Assembly (NCBI GenBank): GCA_965200525.1
Contig: OZ241368.1
Coordinates: 7,068,001-7,132,000 of the forward strand
Length of the DNA: 64,000 nucleotides
DNA from: JANNPJ01 sp965200525
GTDB lineage: Bacteria > Actinomycetota > Actinomycetes > Actinomycetales > Kineosporiaceae
Direction of reading: 5' to 3'
Within the stretch, counting starts at the first letter, position 1, and each line of letters begins with the position of its first letter. Positions 33,276 through 42,032 of this stretch are shown here, in pieces. The notes under the pieces are model-generated. The model was not told where the DNA came from. It did not search any database and saw only the letters and a program-made list of their open reading frames with translations. Both the position numbers and the translations under genes were made by a program.

Positions 33276-36200
33276 GTGAGTGATCATGGCGGCCCCGGCC
33301 CCACGGGTGAGCCGTCCGCGCGCCGCCGGCCGAGCGAGGTCGAGCGGCTGGCCGAGCTGCACGACTACCAAGTGCTCGACACCGAGCCCGAAGCCGCCTT
33401 CGACGGGCTCGTGCGGGCCGCGGCCGTGGTCGCGGGCGTCCCGATCGCCCTGGTCAGCCTGGTCGACAAGGACCGGCAGTGGTTCAAGGCCAACCTCGGC
33501 ATCGACGGCGAGGAGAGCGACCGGGAGTCGGCCTTCTGCGACCACGTGGTGCAGGCCGGCGCCGAGATGGTCGTACCCGACACCGCCGTCGACCCCCGCT
33601 TCGTGGCCAACCCGCTGGTCACGGACGGACCCAAGATCGCGTTCTACGCCGGCTTCCCGCTGGAGGCCCCCAGCGGCGCCGTCCTGGGCACATTGTGTGT
33701 GATCGACCGGATCCCGCGGACCCTCACCGAGGACCAGAAGACCCTGCTGCGCACCCTGGCCGAGCAGGTGATGACCCAGTTGCGGCTGCGCCGCGAGCTG
33801 ATCGAGCGCGAGGCCCAGCTGGCCGAGCGCAACCGGCTGATGACCCGGCTGACCGAGTCGGAACTGCGGTTCCGCAGCTTGATCGAGCACTCCACCGACG
33901 TGATCGGCAGCCACAACCCCGACTTCTCGGTCAAGTATGCCTCGCCCTCCCTGAAGAGCGTGCTGGGCATCGATCCCGAGGCCGCGGCGCAGTCCAACCT
34001 GCTCAGCGACCGGCTCCACCCGGACGACCGGGCCCGGTTCGCCGAGGCGGCGGCCCGGACCTCCGCCGGGCGCGAGAGCATCGTCACCGGCCGGATGCAG
34101 CACGCCAGCGGGGTGTGGCGGCACATGGAGATCAAGATGCTGCCGATCCTGGACGCCGCCGGCGCCGTTCAGGAGATCCTCTCCACCGGTCGCGACGTCA
34201 CCGACCGGGTCGAGGCCGACCTGGCCCTGCGGGCCGCCAACGACGAGGTGGCCCAGCGGCGCGAACAGCTGGAGGAGGCCCAGCGGCTGGCCGGCGTGGG
34301 CAGCTTCACCTACGACGTGGCCAGCCGGGAGATCACCTGGTCGCGCGAGCTGAAGCGGATCTTCGGCGAGCCCGACGACTTCGAGCCGACCTTCGACAGC
34401 TATCGCGAGCGGATCCACCCCGACGACCGCGAGGTGCTGACCGGCAGCGTCAACGAGGCCATGGCCAACGGCACGTTCTACGAGGTCGAGCACCGCCTGA
34501 TCCGCCCCGACGGCGAGGAGCGCATTCTGCTGGCTCGCGGCCGGGTCGAGCTCGACCTCGACGGCACGGCCCTGTACCTGCACGGCATGGGCCAGGACGT
34601 CACCGAGGCCCGGCACACCAAGCAGGTGCTGAGCCAGACCACCGCCCTGTTCGCCCAGGTGCTGGGGGCCACCGAACAGTCGATCATCGCCACCACACCC
34701 GACCTGGTGATCTCGCTGTTCAACCGGGGCGCCGAGCTGATGCTCGGCTACACCGCGGCCGAGGTGGTCGGCATCTGCGGCCCGGAGATCTTCCACGACC
34801 CGCAGGAGATCCTCGACCAGGCGGCCGAGATGGGGGTCGAGCCGGGCCGGAAGGTGTTCACCCACCACGTCGACGCCGGCCAGTCGGACTCGCGGCGCTG
34901 GACCTACATCCGCAAGGACGGCGCCCGCCGGACCGTGCAGCTGACCATCACCGCGATGCGCGATCCGGACGGCGAGGTGAGCGGCTACATCGGGGTGGCC
35001 ACCGACATCACCGACCAGCAGACGATCGAGCGCGAGCGCGACGACCACGCGATGATGCTGCGCGCGGTGATCGAGAACAACCAGTCGATCATCTACGTCA
35101 GGGACCTCGACGGCCGGTACCTGATGGTGAACCGGGCCTTCGAGGAGGCGTTCGACGTCCGCGAGCGCGACCTGCTCGGTCTCGACGCGTTCAGCGAAAA
35201 CCCCCGGGCCCAGGTGTGGCAGGCCAACAACATGCGCGCGGTCGAGGGACCCTACCGGGTCGAGGAAGTGGCCGACCTGCCCGACGGGCGGCACTGGTTC
35301 GACGCGGTCAAGGTGCCGCTGCGGGACCGGGATGGCGTGACGTACGCCATCTGCGGGCTCTCCCTCGACGTCACCGAGCGGCGGCGGGCCGAGGCCGAGG
35401 TGGCCAAGGCGGTGCAGGCGATGGCGCTGGCCCGGGACGCCGCGATCGCGGCGACCAAGGCCAAGTCGGCGTTCCTGGCCACGATGAGCCACGAGATCCG
35501 CACCCCGATGAACGCGGTGATCGGGATGACCGGGCTGCTGCTGGACAGCGACCTCACCCTCGAGCAGCGCGATCTGCTGGAGACGGTCCGCACCAGCGGC
35601 GACCAGTTGCTGGCGATCATCAACGACATCCTCGACTTCTCCAAGATCGAGTCTGGCGAGCTCGACCTCGAGGAGCAGCCGTTCGACCTGCGCGAGTGCA
35701 TCGAGGGCACGATGGCCCTGTTCGGCAGCACGGCCGGCGGCCTCGATCTGGTCTCGCACCTGGCCGAGGACTGCCCGCGGATGGTGGTCGGCGACGTGAC
35801 CCGGCTGCGCCAGGTGATGGTCAACCTGGTCGGCAACGCGGTGAAGTTCACCCAGGTCGGCCACGTGCTGCTGCGGGTGGAGCCGGATCCGCGCGGCCGC
35901 GGTCCGGTCGCGGGCACGGTGCGGCTGCGGTTCACGGTGGCCGACAGCGGGATCGGGATCTCCGAGAGCAGCATGGACCGGCTGTTCAAGTCGTTCAGCC
36001 AGGTCGACGCCTCGACCACCCGGATGTACGGCGGCACCGGGCTCGGCCTGGCCATCAGCAAGGCGATCGTCGAGGCCATGGACGGCGAGGTCAGCGTGAG
36101 CAGCACGCCGGGCGTGGGCTCGGAATTCGCGTTCACGGTGACCCTGGGCGAGTACGACGGGCCGCAGCCGCTGCCGGGGGCGCCGGGGGTCGAGCTGACC

Positions 36201-37076
36201 GGGCGGCGAGCCCTGATCGTGGACGACAACGACACCAACCGGCGGATCCTGCGACTGCAGCTGGAGAGCTGCGGCATGGTCTGCACCGACACCGGCTCGC
36301 CCCTGGAGGGCCTGTCGCTGATCGGTCAGGGCATCCAGTTCGACGTCGCCGTCCTGGATTTCGCGATGCCGATCATGGACGGCGTGCAGTTGGCCCTGGC
36401 CCTGCGACAGTTGCCGGGTGGGCGCGGGCTGCCGCTGATGCTGCTCTCGAGCATCGGACGGCGCGAGCGCAACGACCCGCAACTGTTCGCGGCGGTGCTG
36501 ACCAAGCCGACCCGCAGCACGGTGCTGATCGAGACGGTCAGCCAGGTGCTCGCCGGAGCGCCGGTGCCCGACGTCGTCGACTCCCCACCACCGGCCACCG
36601 TCGAGCCGGCCGCCTCGGCCACCGCGCCGATGATCCCGGCTCCGGCGGCGGCGGAGGCGGCCACGGAACGGGCGTCGGCCGCGGTCGTGAACGAGGGCAG
36701 CACCTTGCGGATCCTGCTGGCCGAGGACAACGAGGTGAACCAGAAAGTCGGCCGGCTGATGCTGGGCAAGCTCGGGCACCGGGTCGACATCGCCGGCAAC
36801 GGGCAGGAAGCGCTCGACGCGGCCCGGCGCACGCCCTACGACATCATCCTGATGGACATGCACATGCCGGTGATGGACGGGCTGGAGGCGACCCGGCGGA
36901 TCCGGGCTGAGCTGCCGGCCGATCGCCAGCCGCACATCATCGCGATGACGGCCAGCGTCACCCAGGCCGACCGGCAGGCCTGCACCGAGGCCGGCATGGA
37001 CGGGTACCTGCCGAAGCCGGTCCGGGCCGATGCCCTGGCCGAGGCGCTGGCCACGCTGCCGCAGCCCTCGGCCTGA
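33276..37076 (+). CDS. Soluble hybrid sensor histidine kinase (GAF-PASx4-HisKA-HATPase-REC-REC)
   Basis: 1266 residues without membrane segments. A GAF domain (about 40-165, with WFKANLGIDG and ESAFCDHVV) is followed by about four PAS domains (190-320, 335-450, 460-580, 590-705; SLIEHSTDVI, GRDVTDR, GVATDITDQ, GLSLDVTERR mark their boundaries). HisKA has the phospho-acceptor His in MSHEIRTPMNAVIG (about 739). HATPase N, G1 and G2 boxes are NLVGNAVKFT, DSGIGI and GGTGLGLAI. Two receivers follow: Asp in LDFAMPIMDG (about 1027) and in ILMDMHMPVMDG (about 1194). No Hpt domain is present, so the phosphate target is elsewhere or regulation is internal. GTG 33276 has a weak GAGAG site. Confidence 0.92.
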   Translation: MSDHGGPGPTGEPSARRRPSEVERLAELHDYQVLDTEPEAAFDGLVRAAAVVAGVPIALVSLVDKDRQWFKANLGIDGEESDRESAFCDHVVQAGAEMVVPDTAVDPRFVANPLVTDGPKIAFYAGFPLEAPSGAVLGTLCVIDRIPRTLTEDQKTLLRTLAEQVMTQLRLRRELIEREAQLAERNRLMTRLTESELRFRSLIEHSTDVIGSHNPDFSVKYASPSLKSVLGIDPEAAAQSNLLSDRLHPDDRARFAEAAARTSAGRESIVTGRMQHASGVWRHMEIKMLPILDAAGAVQEILSTGRDVTDRVEADLALRAANDEVAQRREQLEEAQRLAGVGSFTYDVASREITWSRELKRIFGEPDDFEPTFDSYRERIHPDDREVLTGSVNEAMANGTFYEVEHRLIRPDGEERILLARGRVELDLDGTALYLHGMGQDVTEARHTKQVLSQTTALFAQVLGATEQSIIATTPDLVISLFNRGAELMLGYTAAEVVGICGPEIFHDPQEILDQAAEMGVEPGRKVFTHHVDAGQSDSRRWTYIRKDGARRTVQLTITAMRDPDGEVSGYIGVATDITDQQTIERERDDHAMMLRAVIENNQSIIYVRDLDGRYLMVNRAFEEAFDVRERDLLGLDAFSENPRAQVWQANNMRAVEGPYRVEEVADLPDGRHWFDAVKVPLRDRDGVTYAICGLSLDVTERRRAEAEVAKAVQAMALARDAAIAATKAKSAFLATMSHEIRTPMNAVIGMTGLLLDSDLTLEQRDLLETVRTSGDQLLAIINDILDFSKIESGELDLEEQPFDLRECIEGTMALFGSTAGGLDLVSHLAEDCPRMVVGDVTRLRQVMVNLVGNAVKFTQVGHVLLRVEPDPRGRGPVAGTVRLRFTVADSGIGISESSMDRLFKSFSQVDASTTRMYGGTGLGLAISKAIVEAMDGEVSVSSTPGVGSEFAFTVTLGEYDGPQPLPGAPGVELTGRRALIVDDNDTNRRILRLQLESCGMVCTDTGSPLEGLSLIGQGIQFDVAVLDFAMPIMDGVQLALALRQLPGGRGLPLMLLSSIGRRERNDPQLFAAVLTKPTRSTVLIETVSQVLAGAPVPDVVDSPPPATVEPAASATAPMIPAPAAAEAATERASAAVVNEGSTLRILLAEDNEVNQKVGRLMLGKLGHRVDIAGNGQEALDAARRTPYDIILMDMHMPVMDGLEATRRIRAELPADRQPHIIAMTASVTQADRQACTEAGMDGYLPKPVRADALAEALATLPQPSA

Positions 37077-37090
37077 GTCACGGCCGACCG

Positions 37091-37729
37091 TCAGGCGGGT
37101 GGGTCCGGGCAGGCGTCGAACGACACCGACCCCAGGTCGGCGTACACGCCGGCCGTGGTCTGGGCCACCATCTCGCCCACCCGGACCTTGATCGCGGTGA
37201 GCACCGGGAACGGCTGAGGGCACTGCTTGGGCATCCGGAACCGCAGGGTGAACAGCTGCTTGTCGCCGCTGTACATCAGGCCGCCGACCCCTTTCGAGCC
37301 CGGACGCTCGCAGCTGCCGCCGGAGGTGATCGGCCCGGCCGAGGCCAGGCCGCTCAACGCCAGCAGGGGTTTGACCGAGGTCACGGTGACCGGGTCGGTC
37401 CCGAGGTTGCGCAGTTCGAACGAGACCAGCAGGTGGCTGTCGGCGTCGATCCGGGCCGGGCACTGCCGGCCGAGGTTGAGGTCGTCCCGTGCGGGGCCGG
37501 CACTCTCGGACAGCCCGGGCACCGGCAGCACCCCGAAGGTCGACACCGGGCCCGGTGCGGCCTGATGCCGGTCGCTCTGATCGGGCGCGGCCTGGACGGC
37601 GTCCTCGTGGTGGCCGGGCAGCAGGAGCAGGCCGACGATCCCGGCGGTCAGGGCCAGGCCCAGCCAGCCGAGCGAGCCCAGGGCGACGTCGTCCTCGTCG
37701 CCCCCGTTGCTGAGCACCTCGACGCCCAC
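37091..37729 (-). CDS. Single-pass membrane protein, hypothetical
   Basis: 212 residues. Acidic cytoplasmic head (GDEDDVA), one transmembrane segment (LGWLGLALTAGIVGLLLL, about 20-37) and an external domain with a beta-sandwich look (LLVSFELRNLGTDPVTVTSVKPLL) and four cysteines that could pair. Resembles small exported proteins carrying a TEF-like or Ig-like beta domain; not assigned. GTG 37729 is preceded by GAGGAGG at good spacing. 51 bases downstream of another membrane protein gene on the same strand. Confidence 0.68.
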   Translation of the reverse strand: MGVEVLSNGGDEDDVALGSLGWLGLALTAGIVGLLLLPGHHEDAVQAAPDQSDRHQAAPGPVSTFGVLPVPGLSESAGPARDDLNLGRQCPARIDADSHLLVSFELRNLGTDPVTVTSVKPLLALSGLASAGPITSGGSCERPGSKGVGGLMYSGDKQLFTLRFRMPKQCPQPFPVLTAIKVRVGEMVAQTTAGVYADLGSVSFDACPDPPA

Positions 37730-37780
37730 GCCGGCCTCCTCACCGCCGCCTTCCAGAGTACGGGGCCGGGCGCGGGCGGA

Positions 37781-38425
37781 TCAGTCCTCGGCGGGCCCCG
37801 GTTCAGATCGTTTCGACGAGTTCGTCCCGTCCGGCGGAGTGATCTTGAGGCGGTCGATCCGGCGGTGGTAGTGCTCGCCGGCCTTGCCACCGAGGGCGGC
37901 CGCGATCGCGGTCAGCACCAGGGTGGCCAGCAGCGCGACCACCCCGCCGCGGGTCGCCGTCCCCTCGTCGACCGGAATCCGGGGCAGGTCGAGCTGGGCC
38001 AGCACGTTGTACCTGGCCCCGAAGCCGGCCACGGCCCCGGCCAGCGCCACGACGACCGCCAGGCCGATCACCCAGACCGCGAAACCCTGCCGGCCGCCGT
38101 CGAATCGCGACATCCGCCCGGCCACGTAGCCGCCGGCGAAGTAGGCCACGGCCAGCACTGCCAGCAGCACCGCGCCGCCGATGACGCCGATCGTGTCGAC
38201 ACTGCGGATCGGGCCGAGCCCGCCGTTCTCGGCCTTGTCCTGATTGAGCGCGGGGTGCCCGCCGGTAGCGGTCAGTCCGATGGCCAGACCCGCGCCGGAG
38301 AACGCGGCCAGCACCAGGACGGCCAGCCCGTTGGCCGAGAGCCAGCCGAAGAACGCCGCGCCCCAGTTGATCCCGCCGAACCGTTCGTGCTGGGCGGTGA
38401 ACCGGGCCCTGGTCTCGGCAGTCAT
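37781..38425 (-). CDS. Multi-pass membrane protein, hypothetical
   Basis: 214 residues with four hydrophobic segments (about 22-50, 78-98, 116-137 and 162-184), glycine-rich between them, and a basic/Ser-rich tail. The YFAGGYVAGRMSRFDG piece resembles a loop common in actinobacterial membrane proteins of unknown role. No enzymatic or transport motif. ATG 38425; no ribosome binding site of note. Confidence 0.68.
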   Translation of the reverse strand: MTAETRARFTAQHERFGGINWGAAFFGWLSANGLAVLVLAAFSGAGLAIGLTATGGHPALNQDKAENGGLGPIRSVDTIGVIGGAVLLAVLAVAYFAGGYVAGRMSRFDGGRQGFAVWVIGLAVVVALAGAVAGFGARYNVLAQLDLPRIPVDEGTATRGGVVALLATLVLTAIAAALGGKAGEHYHRRIDRLKITPPDGTNSSKRSEPGPAED

Positions 38426-38474
38426 GATCTAAGTGAACCAGTAAGTGCCACTTGCGCCACTACGGTCACAGACC

Positions 38475-39095
38475 TCAGATCGCGCGGACGGCGGCCAGCA
38501 CGGCCGAGTCGCTCTCGCCCCAGGTGCCGGTCATCGACGGGGTCGAGGTCAGCTCGGCACCCAGCACCCGGACCACCACCAGCTCCAACTCCCCGGCCCG
38601 GACGACGGTCAGCGGGCCGTCGTCGTGGCCGGACAGCTCACCGACCTCGGGAATCCCGGTGCCCGGCGTCCCGGAGCTGCGCACGATGACGCTCGGGGTG
38701 CGGGGAACCAGCTGCTCGCCGTCCTCGACCAGTTCCTCGGCCTGAAAGCCGCCGGTCAGCAGCATGGTGGCCAGCGCGGTCACCCATACCGGATCGGTGC
38801 AGCCGTCGTACACCCAGCGCCGGCCGAGCACCGAGTGCTCCAGGGTGCCGAGCAGGTCGGCGCCGGCGGCCTGCAGCGGGGCGGCCCGGTAGCTCAGCGG
38901 CACCTGCAGGACGGGCCCCTGGCCGCAGCGCACCAGCAGGGCTTCGAGGCCGACCTCGCCGTCGGGGTCGTCGAACCGGTAGGCGCCGACCTGGGTCAGC
39001 TCGCCGGTGCCGTCGAACCAGGCCCGGCCGGGCAGCCAGGTGGAGACCAGTTGCGGCTTGGTCGGGACGAGCTCGGCGCGGTGGATGAGGGCCAT
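38475..39095 (-). CDS. Stand-alone maltokinase N-terminal-cap-like protein
   Basis: 206 residues. MALIHRAELVPTKPQLVSTWLP, VGAYRFDDPDGEVG, EALLVRC, VLQVPLSYR and GTLEHSVLGRRWVYDGC match the N-terminal cap domain of maltokinases (trehalose/maltose to glycogen route) and the related short proteins known from corynebacteria. The kinase domain is absent, so it cannot phosphorylate maltose alone. A TAGGGT hexamer 8 nt before ATG 39095 suggests a leaderless transcript. No glycogen or trehalose genes are nearby. Confidence 0.8.
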   Translation of the reverse strand: MALIHRAELVPTKPQLVSTWLPGRAWFDGTGELTQVGAYRFDDPDGEVGLEALLVRCGQGPVLQVPLSYRAAPLQAAGADLLGTLEHSVLGRRWVYDGCTDPVWVTALATMLLTGGFQAEELVEDGEQLVPRTPSVIVRSSGTPGTGIPEVGELSGHDDGPLTVVRAGELELVVVRVLGAELTSTPSMTGTWGESDSAVLAAVRAI

Positions 39096-39138
39096 GAGGC
39101 CCGACCCTAAACGTGACCAGGCCGCCGGGCCAGGTCTT

Positions 39139-39162
39139 GGCCTGCGCCGTCCGGCGCAGGCC
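39139..39162. terminator. Hairpin between divergent genes
   Basis: Perfect 10-bp arms GGCCTGCGCC / GGCGCAGGCC with loop GTCC. Lies 44 nt upstream of the gene starting at 39095, so rather than ending a listed gene it may close a lost one; a short remnant ORF follows. Confidence 0.4.
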
Positions 39163-39172
39163 GGCAGCCAAA

Positions 39173-39274
39173 ATGGGCCAAACCGTTGACGACAACCGTC
39201 TGACCATCACCAACTCGGCCACCGGCAACGGGGTCACCCAGCCCGGCTCCACCTTCACCGTCACCGTCACCTGA
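39173..39274 (+). pseudogene. Possible C-terminal gene remnant (33 codons)
   Basis: ATG-initiated frame MGQTVDDNRLTITNSATG... ending FTVTVT and TGA. The Thr/Val beta-strand pattern looks like the end of a secreted beta-sandwich protein. No ribosome binding site. Weak support. Confidence 0.25.
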
Positions 39275-39343
39275 CCGGTGGTGAACGGGAGCGGAGCGGG
39301 CCGGGGCGAACGAGGTTCGGTGGATGTCGGTAAGAATGCCGAC

Positions 39344-39928
39344 ATGCCGAGCCTCGTCGCCCCCGTCCTGCCCGCCGGCACGCTGGCCGAGCTGACCCAG
39401 CCCGAGCTCGCCGAGGGCGCCGTCCGCCTGCGCCACTGGCGGCCGGACGACGTGCCGACCGTGCTCGAGGCCTACAGCGATCCGGCCATCCAGCAGTGGC
39501 ACGCCCGGTCGATGACGCCGGACGAGGCCGTGGCCTGGGTGCGGGCCTGGCCGCAGCGCTGGCAGCGCGAGGACGGTGCCGGCTGGGCGATCGAGCTCGA
39601 CGGCGAACTGACCGGCCAGATCAGCCTGCGCCGGATCCGGTTGGACGAGGCCTGGGGTGAGATCTCCTACTGGGTGCTGCCGGCCGGGCGGGGTCGGGGC
39701 ATCGCGCCGGCCGCACTCGAGCTCCTCACCCGCTGGGCCTTCACCGAGGTCGGCATCCTGCGCCTGAGCCTGGATCACTCGACCCGCAACCTGCCCTCGT
39801 GCCGGGTGGCGACCAAGTCGGGGTATCAGCTCGAGGGCACCGCTCGCCGCCAGCTGCTGCACCCGGACGGCTGGCACGACATGCACCAGCACGCCCGGCT
39901 CAGCCCGGCCCTGGAGGCCTCGGACTGA
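39344..39928 (+). CDS. GNAT N-acetyltransferase (RimJ/RimL type)
   Basis: 194 residues. VRLRHWRPDDVPTVLEAYSDPAIQQW is the usual opening of this group; the acetyl-CoA loop is VLPAGRGRGIAPAALELLTRWAF; NLPSCRVATKSGYQLEG is the conserved late segment. Acetylates an N-terminal or small-molecule amine; substrate unknown. ATG 39344 is chosen for family length; TAAGAA lies 7 nt before it, suggesting leaderless expression. Confidence 0.87.
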   Translation: MPSLVAPVLPAGTLAELTQPELAEGAVRLRHWRPDDVPTVLEAYSDPAIQQWHARSMTPDEAVAWVRAWPQRWQREDGAGWAIELDGELTGQISLRRIRLDEAWGEISYWVLPAGRGRGIAPAALELLTRWAFTEVGILRLSLDHSTRNLPSCRVATKSGYQLEGTARRQLLHPDGWHDMHQHARLSPALEASD

Positions 39929-39943
39929 GCCGGTGTCCACCGG

Positions 39944-40369
39944 TCAGGCGGTCTCGTGGGCGGCGTACAGGGTGAGCATGGTCTCGGCGACGTCGCCGTC
40001 CACGATGTACATCGGGTTCATCAGCGGGAAGTCGCTGGCCGGGCGGTAGCCCTGGATCCGCGCGGCGAGTTCCTGCTGATCCACCCGCTCGAACCCCATG
40101 GCCCAGTCGTCGAACAGCCGCCGCTGGACGTCGGCATCCTTGAGGATCCGCAGTTTCGTGTGCCGGGAGTCGGCCATGATCCGGGTGAAGACCTTCTGGA
40201 CCGCGCCGACCTCACCCTCCAGCATCTGCAGGAAGCTGCGCCCGGTATAGATCAGCATGCCGGTGACGTCGACGTCATGGTTCCGACGGCGAGCGCCGCC
40301 CAGCAGGGCCAGCAGTTCGCCCTCGCCGAAATCGCGTACGGCGCGACTCTTGTAGATCAGGCGCTTCAT
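39944..40369 (-). CDS. BLUF-domain blue-light photoreceptor
   Basis: 141 residues, essentially one BLUF domain that binds FAD and senses blue light. The flavin-switch residues fall exactly at family spacing: Tyr6 (LIYKSRA), Asn30 (RRRNHDVDVTGML) and Gln48 (SFLQMLEG), matching Tyr21/Asn45/Gln63 of AppA. The C-terminal helices (to residue 141) have no output domain, so signalling is by protein contact. ATG 40369 has GGGGGTG upstream. Neighbours (acetyltransferase, epoxide-hydrolase-like gene) do not reveal a partner. Confidence 0.92.
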   Translation of the reverse strand: MKRLIYKSRAVRDFGEGELLALLGGARRRNHDVDVTGMLIYTGRSFLQMLEGEVGAVQKVFTRIMADSRHTKLRILKDADVQRRLFDDWAMGFERVDQQELAARIQGYRPASDFPLMNPMYIVDGDVAETMLTLYAAHETA

Positions 40370-40491
40370 GATCACCCCCGGGTCGGGCGTGGCCAGGTGA
40401 GCGGCAACCCACCGGCCCGGCGCGACAACGCGCGCCAACTCACCCTTTCGGCGTTCTCCGGGCCGGCCTGAAGCACCCGTTCGGGCAACTC

Positions 40492-41601
40492 TCAGGCAAC
40501 CGGCGAGCGGGCGGCCGAGCTCGCCTCGAGTGCGGCCCGCAGGCCCCGGAGCCAGGCCTGCGGCTGCTCCCAGGCGGCGAAATGTCCGCCGGCGGTGGGC
40601 TGCTCCCAGAACCGGACGTCGAAGAACCGCTCGGCGTAGGAACGAGGGGCGCTGACCAGATCGTGCGGGAACAGCGAGGCCGCGAGAGGCACGTTCAGCC
40701 GCCCGACCGGCGTGCGGGGCTCGACGTAGGGCGAGAACGATGTCCCGATGGTTCCGCTCACCCAGTAGGCGGTGATCCAGGTGAGCACGTCGTCCCGCGG
40801 GAACACCGACTCGACGTCGCCGCCGCAGTCGCTCCAGGCCCGCAGCTTCTCCACGATCCAGGCGGCCAGCCCGGCGGGTGAGTCACCCAGGCCGACGGCC
40901 AGGGTGTGCGGGCGGGTGGCCTGCTCGTGCTGGTAGCCGCCCTCGGCGGTCTGCCACGCCCGCCCGGCGTCCAGGTATCGCTGCTCCGCCTCGGACCGGT
41001 CCTCGGCCGCGATCGTGAAAACGTGGGAGTACGGGATGTCGGTCAGGTGCAGCGCGCCGACCCGATCCGGGCGGGCCGCGGCCAGCGCCTCGGCGACCCC
41101 GCTGCCGATGTCCCCGCCGGAGACCACGTACCGGTCGTGACCGAGCTCGTCCATCACCCCCGCGACGACCCCGGCCATCGCCGTGGTGGACATGCCGGTC
41201 GCGGTGAGGGGCTCGGCGAACGGATAGCCGGGCAACGCCGGGACGACGACGTTCAGGTCGCTGAGCAGCGGCAGCACCCGCTCGAACCGCAGGACCGAGT
41301 CCGGCCAGCCGTGCAGCAACACCACCACGGGGGCGTCGGCGGCCTCGGCCCGCTGGTGCACGAAGCGGCTCACGAACCCGTCGACCTCGGTCCGGGCCCA
41401 GGGCAGGGCCCGGATCCGGTTCTCGTGCTCGCGCCAGTCGTAGGAGTTGGCCCAGTAGTCGATCAGGTCGGCCAGGTAGTCGCCGTCCGTGCCTCGCTCC
41501 CAGCCGACCCCCTGCGGCAGGACCGTGCGGCGGAAGGACCGCAGGCGGCGGTTCAGGTCGTCCAGCAGGGTCTGGTCCGCGGGCGCGGGCGCGTCACTCA
41601 T
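40492..41601 (-). CDS. Epoxide-hydrolase-like alpha/beta hydrolase (EHN type)
   Basis: 369 residues. N-terminal EHN region (YWANSYDWREHENRIRALPW) followed by an alpha/beta hydrolase core with oxyanion piece VVVLLHGWPDS, nucleophile Asp in SGGDIGSGV (about residue 160) and His in TAGGHFAAWE. This combination is that of microsomal-type epoxide hydrolases, which open epoxides to diols. Substrate unknown. ATG 41601 (MSDAPAPADQTLLDDL) is chosen because upstream codons are non-conserved. A 9-bp inverted repeat lies about 100 bases upstream. Confidence 0.87.
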   Translation of the reverse strand: MSDAPAPADQTLLDDLNRRLRSFRRTVLPQGVGWERGTDGDYLADLIDYWANSYDWREHENRIRALPWARTEVDGFVSRFVHQRAEAADAPVVVLLHGWPDSVLRFERVLPLLSDLNVVVPALPGYPFAEPLTATGMSTTAMAGVVAGVMDELGHDRYVVSGGDIGSGVAEALAAARPDRVGALHLTDIPYSHVFTIAAEDRSEAEQRYLDAGRAWQTAEGGYQHEQATRPHTLAVGLGDSPAGLAAWIVEKLRAWSDCGGDVESVFPRDDVLTWITAYWVSGTIGTSFSPYVEPRTPVGRLNVPLAASLFPHDLVSAPRSYAERFFDVRFWEQPTAGGHFAAWEQPQAWLRGLRAALEASSAARSPVA

Positions 41602-41702
41602 CCGCCCATGCTGGCGCACCAACGTTCCCGCGCAACCCTTCGACCTGGCCCACCTTCGCGATTCCCGGCGTGGCGCGGGTTCACGGCGGAGGGGTGGCCG
41701 GC

Positions 41703-41728
41703 GTCCGACAGCCCTGAATCTGTCGGAC
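41703..41728. promoter_or_regulatory. Inverted repeat upstream of epoxide-hydrolase-like gene
   Basis: Perfect 9-bp arms GTCCGACAG and CTGTCGGAC around 8 nt. Either an operator or the terminator of the adjacent remnant. Confidence 0.4.
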
Positions 41729-41761
41729 ACCGACCACCGGTTCAGGAAGGACGGGTGAGGA

Positions 41762-41899
41762 TCAGAACCGGCGCTCGACGACGTCGGAGTTGTCGTTGAC
41801 GTCCTACGGCACCAGGCTGTGGCCCGACGAGCCGGCGATGACATCGCCGTCCTGGGTCGTGAAGACGCCCCCTCTGACAGTCTCTCCCCCGAGATCCAA
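41762..41899 (-). pseudogene. Remnant of a PD40/beta-propeller-type secreted protein
   Basis: Minus-strand frame reads ..GGVFTTQDGDVIAGSSGHSLVP, then TAG, then DVNDNSDVVERRF and TGA. This resembles one repeat of actinobacterial PD40 propeller proteins (pattern S..LVPGDtNg..DVFvRD). The in-frame stop and the short length indicate a decayed fragment. Resemblance judged by eye. Confidence 0.35.
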
Positions 41900-42032
41900 C
41901 AGCCCCTGCCCCGCACCCGTTTCCGGAGTGCGCCAGCATCACGCTATCCCCGGAAAGGGCGTCCTGTCATTATGAATCCCGATATTTGCGATACGTACCC
42001 TGTCCGAGACGGGCCGTGACCCGGCTCGGGAA

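Larger units (their letters stand above)
41602..42032. other. 431-base gap with a hairpin and a gene remnant
   Basis: Contains the inverted repeat GTCCGACAG-N8-CTGTCGGAC at 41703-41728 and, on the minus strand, a short remnant with an internal stop (41762-41899). The right part (41940-42015) is A+T-richer. No intact gene. Confidence 0.45.

Noticed and set aside
33153..37463. 1436-codon minus-strand open frame across the hybrid kinase
   Set aside because: Low-complexity shadow with no motif; the plus strand carries intact GAF, PAS, kinase and receiver domains.
41605..41916. N-terminal extension of the epoxide-hydrolase-like protein
   Set aside because: The added 105 residues are Arg/Ser/Pro-rich and overlap a remnant in another frame; family members start near ATG 41601.
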